From Sphingopyxis sp. KK2 (GTDB lineage: Bacteria > Pseudomonadota > Alphaproteobacteria > Sphingomonadales > Sphingomonadaceae), in contig NZ_LYVN01000014.1 in assembly GCF_001990265.1 (NCBI RefSeq), positions 1-48,118 on the forward strand: a stretch of DNA of 48,118 nt, given 5' to 3'. Of this stretch, positions 40,506 through 47,606 are shown one piece after another. The notes below the pieces were generated by a model that saw nothing but the letters and a program-made list of their open reading frames with translations, did no database searches and was not told the origin of the DNA. A program made the translations under genes and the position numbers. Each line of letters begins with the position of its first letter. Position 1 is the first letter of the stretch.

Positions 40506-41465
40506 ATGACCACCCGTCCGCTCGTCGACAAACAGATCGCACCTTTGCTCGACATGTTCCCGCCGGTCGACCTGGCCGGAACGCCGATCGACGAGCTTCG
40601 CGAACAGTCGGGACGCGCCTATGCCTTCATGCCCCCGCCCGCGATCCTGCCGGAGGAGATCGTCATTCCCTCGGCGCACGGAGGGCCCGATATCGCGGTC
40701 TATCTTTATAGCCCGGCAGAAACGAAGCCGGGCGGCGGCGCAATTCTGCATATCCATGGCGGCGGCATGGTCATGGGGTCGGCGAAGCAGATCCAGACCA
40801 GCCCGGCGTCGCTGGCGGTGGCGGCGGGGGTTCCGGTCGCATCGGTCGAATATCGACTTGCGCCCGAACGCCCCTTTCCGGCGCCGCAACAGGATTGCCA
40901 TTCGGCGCTCGTCTGGCTTGCGGGACAGGCCGACGCACTCGGCTTCGACGCGAGCCGGATCGTCGTCGCGGGCGAGAGCGCGGGCGGCGGACTGGCGGCG
41001 GCGCTGGCGATCATGGCGCGCGATCTCGGCGGGCCGGCGATTGCGGGGCAATTGCTCACCTATCCGATGCTCGACCATCGCACCGGCGGCGACGCCTGCC
41101 CCTATGCCAATCCGAACACCGGCGAATTCATCTGGACGCGCGCGAGCAACCGCTTCGGCTGGGGGGCCCTGCAAGGCGATTACGCCGCCGATGACGATCG
41201 CAAGGGCTGGTTCTCGCCCAGCCTCGCCGACGACCTGTCGAACCTGCCCCCCGCCTATATCGCGACGGGCAGCCTAGACCTCTTTTTCGATGAAAATCTC
41301 GATTATGCGCGGCGGCTGACCGCGGCGGGGGTGCCCGTCGAGCTGCACAGTTACGCCGGCGCGATCCATGCCTTCAATGCGGTGCCTGGCGCCGCCATCG
41401 CCGACCGCTGCAACGCCGGACTGATGGCCGCCGCGGCAGCGATGACCGCCCCCGCAGGAGAATGA
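40506..41465 (+). CDS. Alpha/beta-hydrolase, hormone-sensitive-lipase-like esterase
   Basis: 319 residues. The oxyanion-hole HGGG is at 84-87, the nucleophile Ser158 is in GESAGG, and Asp258 (GSLDLFFD) and His288 (AIHAFN) complete the triad. The DYRLAPE-like YRLAPERPFPA follows the HGGG, all typical of the HSL/bacterial esterase IV group. GAGGAG lies before ATG 40506. In the MarR operon it may hydrolyse an ester or lactone, producing the hydroxy acid that is then handled by the kinase/dehydrogenase pair (inference). Confidence 0.9.
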   Translation: MTTRPLVDKQIAPLLDMFPPVDLAGTPIDELREQSGRAYAFMPPPAILPEEIVIPSAHGGPDIAVYLYSPAETKPGGGAILHIHGGGMVMGSAKQIQTSPASLAVAAGVPVASVEYRLAPERPFPAPQQDCHSALVWLAGQADALGFDASRIVVAGESAGGGLAAALAIMARDLGGPAIAGQLLTYPMLDHRTGGDACPYANPNTGEFIWTRASNRFGWGALQGDYAADDDRKGWFSPSLADDLSNLPPAYIATGSLDLFFDENLDYARRLTAAGVPVELHSYAGAIHAFNAVPGAAIADRCNAGLMAAAAAMTAPAGE

Positions 41466-41466
41466 A

Positions 41467-42213
41467 ATGATCCCCGATCCGCTTTTCGATTTCACCGGCA
41501 AGGTCGCACTCGTTACCGGCGGCTCGCGCGGGCTCGGCTACCGCATGGTCAAGGCGCTCGCCGAGCGCGGCGCCGACGTCATCGTCGCGAGCCGCAAGAT
41601 CGAGAATTGCGAGACGGTCGCCGACGAATGCCGCGCGCTCGGGCGCAAGGCGATGGCCTATGGCGTGCATTGCGGACGCTGGGACGAGATCGACGGGCTG
41701 ATCGCCGCAACTTACGCCGAATTCGGCCGCATCGACATATTGATCAACAACGCCGGCATGTCGCCCGCCTGCCCCAGCCACGAAATGCCCGAAAACCTGT
41801 TCGATTCGGTGCTCAACCTCAATTTCAAGGGGCCGTTCCGCCTCGCGAGCCAGGTCGCACACCGGATGGCGCAAGGCGATGGCGGCTGCATCATCAACAT
41901 CAGCTCATCGGGCGCGCTGATGGCGTTGCCGCTGGTCATTCCCTATGGATCGGCGAAGGCGGCGCTCAACGCGATGTCGGTGTCGCTCAGCCGCGAATAT
42001 GCGCCCAAGGTGCGCGTGAACACGATCAGCCCGGGGCCGTTTCTGACCGATATCGCCGAAGCCTGGGAACCCAGGAAGCGCGAGACGCAGCCCGTCGCGC
42101 TCGGCCGTCCGGGACGGCCCGAGGAGATCGTGACCGCCGCCCTGATGCTCGCCAGCCCCGCATCGACCTATACGACGGGGGCGTTGGTGCGCGTGGACGG
42201 CGGCCAGCAATAG
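41467..42213 (+). CDS. Short-chain dehydrogenase/reductase
   Basis: 248 residues, classical SDR: TGGSRGLGYR, NNAGMS, Ser in NISSSGALM, pair in YGSAK, NTISPGPFLTD, ending YTTGALVRVDGGQQ. It resembles gluconate-5-dehydrogenase/3-hydroxyacyl dehydrogenase types. It follows the esterase by one base, with GCAGGAG as ribosome binding site. In the Lva pathway an SDR (LvaD) oxidises the 3-hydroxyacyl-CoA made by the kinase/dehydrogenase pair, and this gene is well placed to do the same. It is convergent with the flavin oxidoreductase gene, one base apart. Confidence 0.87.
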   Translation: MIPDPLFDFTGKVALVTGGSRGLGYRMVKALAERGADVIVASRKIENCETVADECRALGRKAMAYGVHCGRWDEIDGLIAATYAEFGRIDILINNAGMSPACPSHEMPENLFDSVLNLNFKGPFRLASQVAHRMAQGDGGCIINISSSGALMALPLVIPYGSAKAALNAMSVSLSREYAPKVRVNTISPGPFLTDIAEAWEPRKRETQPVALGRPGRPEEIVTAALMLASPASTYTTGALVRVDGGQQ

Positions 42214-42214
42214 C

Positions 42215-43195
42215 TCAGCGGCGGAACCCCGCCAGCCGCCCGTCGATGATCGCTTCGGCCTCCGAAATGATCCGGTCGATCAGTTCCTGACAGGTCGGGA
42301 TATCGTGGATCAACCCCTGCACCATCCCGGCCCAGAAGACGCCCTTCGACAGGTCGCCGGTCTTGAGCAGTTCGCGGCCTGCGGTGCCCGCGACCAGTTC
42401 CTGCACGTCGGTGAATTTCGCATCGGGCTCGGCGAGGCGGCGGACGACCTCTTCGCTGACCGGGCTCTTCCCCACGCGCGCGGTGTTCTTGAAATTGCGG
42501 AAGATCAGGAAGCTGCCACGCTCGTCATTGTCGACATAGGCCTGCTTTACATTGTCGTGGACGGGCGCCTCTTTCGTGGCGCAGAAACGCGTGCCCATGT
42601 TGATCCCCTCGGCGCCGAGGCTGAGCGCTGCGACAAGCCCGCGCCCGTCGCCGAAGCCGCCCGACGCGAGCATCGGGATCTTGACCTTGTCGGCAGCCGC
42701 CGGGATCAGGATCAGGCCAGGAATATCGTCCTCGCCCGGATGTCCCGCGCATTCGAAACCGTCGATCGAGATGATGTCGCAGCCCGCCTTTTCGGCCGAC
42801 AGCGCGTGGCGGACCGCGGTGCATTTGTGCAGGATCGTCACCCCGTGCGGCTTCACCCGCGCCCAGATTTCGCGCACCGCAGGCGTGCCCGCGGTTTCCA
42901 TGATCTTCACACCGCTTTCGACGACGGCATCGGCATAGGCGTTGTAATCGGGCGAATTGATCGTTGGAAAGACGGTCAGGTTGACGCCGAAGGGCTTGTC
43001 GGTCATCGACCGGCACTTCTCGATCTCGTCGCGCAGCGCCTGCGGCGTCGGCTGGGTCAGCGCGGTGATGATGCCGAGGCCGCCGGCATTCGATACCGCA
43101 CTCGCCATCTCGGCGGTGCCGACCGCCTGCATGCCGCCCTGGACGATCGGATGCTCGATCCCCAGCATTTCCGTGATCCGCGTCTTGAAGCCCAT
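42215..43195 (-). CDS. Nitronate-monooxygenase-like FMN TIM-barrel oxidoreductase
   Basis: 326 residues. The start (TEMLGIEHPIVQGGM) is the phosphate/FMN-binding opening of the family, SNAGGLGIITAL follows, and the region around GFECAGHPGEDDIP carries the His of the usual GGH motif; LASGGFGDGRGL and GAEGINMGTRF bind FMN phosphate. Members include nitronate monooxygenases and FabK-like enoyl reductases; in a catabolic cluster a reductase or alkene-related role is as likely as nitronate oxidation. GGAGGG before ATG 43195 decides the start. The divergent region with the quinone reductase gene holds shared element 6. Confidence 0.85.
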   Translation of the reverse strand: MGFKTRITEMLGIEHPIVQGGMQAVGTAEMASAVSNAGGLGIITALTQPTPQALRDEIEKCRSMTDKPFGVNLTVFPTINSPDYNAYADAVVESGVKIMETAGTPAVREIWARVKPHGVTILHKCTAVRHALSAEKAGCDIISIDGFECAGHPGEDDIPGLILIPAAADKVKIPMLASGGFGDGRGLVAALSLGAEGINMGTRFCATKEAPVHDNVKQAYVDNDERGSFLIFRNFKNTARVGKSPVSEEVVRRLAEPDAKFTDVQELVAGTAGRELLKTGDLSKGVFWAGMVQGLIHDIPTCQELIDRIISEAEAIIDGRLAGFRR

Positions 43196-43211
43196 CCGCT
43201 TTCCCTCCAAT

Positions 43212-43232
43212 AGTTATATAACTTGGTTATAC
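43212..43232. promoter_or_regulatory. Shared operator-like element, site 6 (flavin oxidoreductase / quinone reductase)
   Basis: AGTTATATAACTTGGTTATA contains both dyads of the family: the palindrome AGTTATATAACT and ATAAC-TTG-GTTAT. TATACT (43228-43233) could be the -10 box of the plus-strand gene. The site is 16 bases before the minus-strand gene's start and 30 bases before the plus-strand one, in a 67-base gap. Confidence 0.75.
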
Positions 43233-43262
43233 TTCTAAACCCATGATGACAAGAGGTGTCCG

Positions 43263-44252
43263 ATGACCGCTCCCCTGCCCCGCGCCGTCCGTGCCGACGA
43301 ACTCGGCCCGCCCGAAAACTATGCGCTTGTCGATCATGATCCCGGTCCGCCCTCGCCCACTCAAGTAAGGATTTCTATCAGGGCGGCGGGGATCAGCTTC
43401 GTCGACGTGCTGACCGCCGGTGGCGGCTATCAGGTCAAGCCGCCGGTTCCTTTCATTCCGGGCAGCGAATGCGCGGGCGTGATCGAGGCCGTCGGCGCCG
43501 AGGTGACCGGGCTGGCGGCGGGCGACAAGGTCGTCGCGAGCGGCTGGGGCGGGATGTTCGCTAACGCTACCAACCTGCCCGCGCGCGTCGTGCGCAAGAT
43601 GCCCGAAGCGCTGTCGTTCGAGCAAGCGGCGGTGTTCCCGGTGAGCTATGCGACTGCCTGGCACGCGCTCGTCGATCGCGGCCAGCTCAAGGCAGGCGAG
43701 ACTTTGCTCGTGCTCGGCGCGGGCGGCGCGACGGGCTATGCGGCAGTGCAGATCGGCAAGCATCTCGGCGCGCGGGTGATCGGCTCGGCGTCCGACGCGG
43801 CCAAGCGCGAGCTCGCGATCGCGGGCGGCGCCGATGCGGTGGTCGACGCGCGCGCCGACGACTGGCGCGATCAGGTCAAGGTGGCGAATGGCGGCAAAGG
43901 CGTCGACGTCGTCTTCGATCCGGTGGGCGGCGACGCGACCGATCCCGCATTCCGCTCGCTCGCGTGGAACGGCCGGCATCTGGTGATCGGCTTTCCGGCC
44001 GGAATGACCGCGCTCAAGACGAACCTGCCGCTGCTGAAGGGCGCGAGCCTGATCGGTGTTGACGTGCGCCAGTTCGGGATATTCGAGCCCGAGAAGAGCG
44101 AAGCCAATCGCGACACTGTGTTTGCGCTGGCAAGCGAAGGCAAGCTGCGCCCGGCGGTGGTGCGGGCCTACCCGCTGGAGGAATTTCAGGCCGCGATGGC
44201 AGATGCCGCTGCGGGCAAGAGCGCGGGCCGGATCGTGCTGGTGATGGACTAG
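43263..44252 (+). CDS. Zn-independent MDR / NADPH:quinone oxidoreductase-like enzyme
   Basis: 329 residues of medium-chain dehydrogenase fold. The GroES-like half has FIPGSECAGVIEAVG and the cofactor half LVLGAGGATGYAAVQIGKHLGARVIG; the structural and catalytic zinc Cys ligands of alcohol dehydrogenases are absent, as in quinone oxidoreductases and enoyl-CoA/crotonyl-type reductases. It may reduce an enone or enoyl thioester. It starts 67 bases from the divergent flavin oxidoreductase, and its stop overlaps the convergent gene's stop over a shared CTAG (44249-44252). Confidence 0.88.
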   Translation: MTAPLPRAVRADELGPPENYALVDHDPGPPSPTQVRISIRAAGISFVDVLTAGGGYQVKPPVPFIPGSECAGVIEAVGAEVTGLAAGDKVVASGWGGMFANATNLPARVVRKMPEALSFEQAAVFPVSYATAWHALVDRGQLKAGETLLVLGAGGATGYAAVQIGKHLGARVIGSASDAAKRELAIAGGADAVVDARADDWRDQVKVANGGKGVDVVFDPVGGDATDPAFRSLAWNGRHLVIGFPAGMTALKTNLPLLKGASLIGVDVRQFGIFEPEKSEANRDTVFALASEGKLRPAVVRAYPLEEFQAAMADAAAGKSAGRIVLVMD

Positions 44253-45178
44253 GCCCAGCCGGCTTCGATCGCGGTCAGGCGCGCGCGCCAGTCGGGTCCG
44301 GCTGGCAGCATTTCGAACTCGCCCTTCAACCGCGCCACCAGTGCCGCGACCGGCTCGACCGCGTCGATCAGACCGACGCTCTGCCCCGCGCTCCAGATGT
44401 CGCGCCACGGCACCACGCCCTCGGGCATCGGCGAGCGGACAGTGGGCAGCGCTTTCGCATCGAGCCCGACCGCCTCGATCGATTGCCGCATCCAGTGCGC
44501 GGGCACGCCGTTCATGGCCGCCGAGGCGACGATGTCGTCGGCGCCTGCCGCCGGGATCATCGTCCGGTGCCCCTCGACCACGCCGCTTTCGGGCGTCGCG
44601 ATGAAGCGCGTCCCCATGCAGGCGATATCGCCGCCGAGCGCGAGCGCCGCCGCAACGCCATGCGCGTCGGCGATGCCGCCGGCGACGATCAGCAGCCCAC
44701 CGAACATCCGCCGTACCGCGGGGACAAACGCCATCGGCGTCAAAAACCCCGTATGCCCGCCCGCGCCCGCACAGGTCAGCATCAGCCCGTCGGCGCCCGC
44801 CGCAATCGCCTTTTCGGCATGTTTCATTGTCGTCACGTCATGGACGACGCGCCCGCCCCAGCCATGGACTCGCTCGACCAGCGCCGACGGATCGCCAAGG
44901 CTCGATAGGACCAGCGGGACGCGATAGCGTTCGAGCAGCGCAAGCCGGTCGGCACCCGCAGGATCGCTGCCCCAGCGCGCGGGCATATTGACGATCGGCG
45001 GTGCGCCGTCCGTCTCGGCGAGCGCCTTAAGATAGTCCTCGAACTGGTCGGCGGGCGTGATCGTACCGCCCTGCCAGCCGCCAATTACGCCCGCGCGGCA
45101 GCAGGCGGTTGCGAGCGGGACCGACGAGGCGAAGCTCATCGGCGCGCACATCAGCGGAAGCGCAAGATTGGCGAACAT
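44249..45178 (-). CDS. Nitronate-monooxygenase-family flavin oxidoreductase, divergent member
   Basis: 309 residues. It starts ANLALPLMCAPM, and CAGAGGHTGFLTP carries the family GGH motif; LIVAGGIADAHGVAAAL and GGDIACMGTRF complete the FMN site. The N-terminal 60 residues are shorter than in the member at 42215 and the two are not close paralogues. ATG 45178 is chosen because the domain begins there and it lies five bases after the upstream stop. Last gene of the operon with the acyltransferase and AttH-like genes. Substrate unknown. Confidence 0.82.
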   Translation of the reverse strand: MFANLALPLMCAPMSFASSVPLATACCRAGVIGGWQGGTITPADQFEDYLKALAETDGAPPIVNMPARWGSDPAGADRLALLERYRVPLVLSSLGDPSALVERVHGWGGRVVHDVTTMKHAEKAIAAGADGLMLTCAGAGGHTGFLTPMAFVPAVRRMFGGLLIVAGGIADAHGVAAALALGGDIACMGTRFIATPESGVVEGHRTMIPAAGADDIVASAAMNGVPAHWMRQSIEAVGLDAKALPTVRSPMPEGVVPWRDIWSAGQSVGLIDAVEPVAALVARLKGEFEMLPAGPDWRARLTAIEAGWA

Positions 45179-45183
45179 CGCGG

Positions 45184-46242
45184 TCAGACGGTCGCCTTCA
45201 GCGCGTCGAGCACGCGGACATAATGGACGGGGTTCCACACATCCTGATCCTCGCCCCAACCGATGCCGCCGTCAATGTCCCAGCGCATCAGCTGGTTCAC
45301 GCCGTAGCCGGCCTCGCTCATCGTGCTGACTACAAAGCCTTCGCTCTTCATTTCGCGGCCATGCTCATCGACCAGCTCGACCTGCATATGCGTGCTCCAG
45401 CCGGTCTTCGGGCTGCGGAACACGCGCATCCGCGACTTGGCGGCGTCGAGGCTGCCGAACGTCCCGTCGCGGCGGATCCAGCCCGCATTCATCGGCGACC
45501 AGCCCTCGGCGTCGCCGTCCTGCACGCGCGCGAAGCCGAGGAAGCCGGTGCCGTCCCTGCGGTGCCCGAAGATATATTGGATGCGCCCGCGCCCACGCTC
45601 GCGCTCGATCTCGCGCCACCGTGCGCCGCCGGGGTGCTTCACCCGCTCCATATCATTGGCATAGAGTTTCGGGCTTGCGGCATAGGGCCCGCCGCGCGGT
45701 CCCCAAGTGCGGTCGCGCACCCCGATGCCGTCGATGCGGATTTTCTCGCCGCGCAAGGTCATCCAGCCCTCGACATGGCCGAGCTGGTCGTAGTGCGGGG
45801 TCGCCATGAAGGGCGGCTTGCCGGGTGGGAAACGGTGCGGTTCGTGGAGGCCCGTATGCGTGAAGTCGAGCGCGAAGCCGCGCGCCGGGTCCTCATACTG
45901 CAGATGATATTTCATGCCCGGTTCGATCATCTTGAGGCTGTAGCCGCCGCCATTCTTGTCGCCGGGGAAGACGATGTCGGTGAGGTCGGGCGCGTCGGGC
46001 ATCGGCGCTTCCTCGACCTTGCGGTAATAGGCCATGCGCGCCTGGTCATACCCCTCGTCGTCCCACGCGAAGATGCGCCAGGTCACCGCCTTTCGGTTCG
46101 GATAATAGGGCGCGTGGATCCAGCAGCCGATCTTGCGTTCGGGGATGTTGAACGACCACCAGTTGGTCTCGGTCTCGTATGGATCGTCGGAAAGCTGATG
46201 GTAGCGGTCGTCCTCGGGCTTGAACGCCAAGTCTTCGGTCAT
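45184..46242 (-). CDS. AttH/CrtC-like (DUF7064/7065-type) beta-barrel protein
   Basis: 352 residues, rich in aromatic and charged strands: NWWSFNIPERKIGCWIHAPYY-type N-terminal repeat, YSLKMIEPGMKYHL, and GIGVRDRTWGPRGG. The RD(R/H)xWGxR motif is a hallmark of the hydroxyneurosporene-synthase/AttH lipocalin-like double barrel, a fold that binds hydrophobic ligands and includes carotenoid hydratases. Similar proteins in terpenoid and steroid clusters are uncharacterised to my knowledge. It overlaps the acyltransferase stop by four bases. Ligand binding or hydration of a hydrophobic intermediate is a guess. Confidence 0.7.
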   Translation of the reverse strand: MTEDLAFKPEDDRYHQLSDDPYETETNWWSFNIPERKIGCWIHAPYYPNRKAVTWRIFAWDDEGYDQARMAYYRKVEEAPMPDAPDLTDIVFPGDKNGGGYSLKMIEPGMKYHLQYEDPARGFALDFTHTGLHEPHRFPPGKPPFMATPHYDQLGHVEGWMTLRGEKIRIDGIGVRDRTWGPRGGPYAASPKLYANDMERVKHPGGARWREIERERGRGRIQYIFGHRRDGTGFLGFARVQDGDAEGWSPMNAGWIRRDGTFGSLDAAKSRMRVFRSPKTGWSTHMQVELVDEHGREMKSEGFVVSTMSEAGYGVNQLMRWDIDGGIGWGEDQDVWNPVHYVRVLDALKATV

Positions 46243-47603
46243 GCAAGTTTCTCCAGTTCGTCGAGCGCTGCGGTGAACAGCGCGGCGATGCGGCCGACGT
46301 CGGCGACTTTCGCGGCATCGGCGATCACGCCCATGTCGAGATTGTCGCCGCTGCGCCGCGACGTGATATTGAGGAAACGGCCCGAGCCGATGATCGGAAC
46401 CGGATAGTTATGGCGCTGCAAAAAGCCAGCATAGCTGCGCGGTTCGGCGGGGCCGGGGACGTTCGAGAGGGTCAGATTGCCGGGGATCAGACGCTTGCCG
46501 CCCGCCATGCGATCGGCAAAGGCGGCGCGGCGGTCGCGTGCGCCGAACGGCTTTTCGGCGGCGTCGAGCAAGGCCTCGTCATGGCCGGTGCGGCGCATCT
46601 CGGCCGCCATCGACGCCTGGATCGCGCGCAGCCGCTCGACCGGATCGGCGAGATGCGTCGCGAGATGCGGGTGCAGCGCGACGATGCGGTTGCCGAAATC
46701 GCCATGTTCGGGGCGGCGATACGAGCGCGCCGAATTGATAACGAGCGGCGCGCCCGGAAGGTCGCCAGTCTCGATCAGCCAGTTGCGCAGTGCGGTGCCG
46801 GCAAGGGTCAGGAATACGTCGTTTATCGTGGCGCCCGCCGCCTTGCCGACCGCCTTGACGCGTGCGAGCGGCAGGCTGATCGTCGCATAGCGGCGCTCGG
46901 CCGAGGTCGGTCCCGACAGCGCGAACTCGGGGGTCGGTTCGCGGTCGCCCTTATGCGCTTCGAGCGCGGCGAGCGCCTCCTTGCGCCGGGCCGACTGTGC
47001 GGCGCGCAGGTCCGCTTCGGCTTCGAAGCGCGCATCGGCTCTTTCGCGCCATTTCTCCGGCTCGGGCAGCCGCGCGTCGGCGAAGCGCGCGGTCGCGGGC
47101 GGCGCGGCATCGCTGAGCAGGCGCATCACGGTCTGGAAACCGATGCCGTCGGCGACACTGTGGTGCATCTTCAAATAAAAGGCGCTGCCGCCATCGGCGA
47201 GACGCTCGAAGACATGCACCGCGAAGGGCGGGCCCGACAGATCGAGGCGGCGCATGTTGAGCTTCGCCACCGCAGCGTAGAGATCGACTTCGCTCCATTC
47301 GCCGTCATGCAGTTCGACCGCGATCAGGCTTTCAAGATCGGCATGGGCGATATCGGCCCAAACGTCGCTGTCATAGCCATCGGGCGCCTCGTGCAGCCGC
47401 ACGAGCAGAGGCGTCGCGGGCAGCCGGTCGGCGAACTGGCGGCGCAGCGCGGCGGCGAGATCGCCCTGCCGCTCCTCAGGCACCTCGAGCAGGATCAGCG
47501 CGCCGACATGCATCGGCGAGGCGTCGGTCTCCGACAGGATCATGAAATGATCGTCGGGGCGCAGGCGGCGGACGCCCGGCGCGAGTTTCAGCGGATCGCT
47601 CAC
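46239..47603 (-). CDS. Wax ester synthase/diacylglycerol acyltransferase (WS/DGAT) family
   Basis: 454 residues from GTG 47603. The acyltransferase motif HHSVADG (147-153) is intact, the N-terminal DDHFMILSETDASPMHVGA is typical, and the C-terminal NLTLSNVPGPAEPRSYAG matches the conserved NVPGP block. These condensation-like enzymes join acyl-CoA to an alcohol (wax ester) or diacylglycerol. In a catabolic cluster it might esterify a hydroxylated intermediate or store excess acyl groups. It starts three bases after the dehydrogenase stop and overlaps the AttH-like gene. Confidence 0.9.
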   Translation of the reverse strand: MSDPLKLAPGVRRLRPDDHFMILSETDASPMHVGALILLEVPEERQGDLAAALRRQFADRLPATPLLVRLHEAPDGYDSDVWADIAHADLESLIAVELHDGEWSEVDLYAAVAKLNMRRLDLSGPPFAVHVFERLADGGSAFYLKMHHSVADGIGFQTVMRLLSDAAPPATARFADARLPEPEKWRERADARFEAEADLRAAQSARRKEALAALEAHKGDREPTPEFALSGPTSAERRYATISLPLARVKAVGKAAGATINDVFLTLAGTALRNWLIETGDLPGAPLVINSARSYRRPEHGDFGNRIVALHPHLATHLADPVERLRAIQASMAAEMRRTGHDEALLDAAEKPFGARDRRAAFADRMAGGKRLIPGNLTLSNVPGPAEPRSYAGFLQRHNYPVPIIGSGRFLNITSRRSGDNLDMGVIADAAKVADVGRIAALFTAALDELEKLA

Positions 47604-47606
47604 GCC

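Noticed and set aside
44249..44252. Overlapping convergent stop codons on CTAG as a special regulatory feature.
   Set aside because: Compact convergent genes often share a palindromic CTAG; no further structure is seen there.
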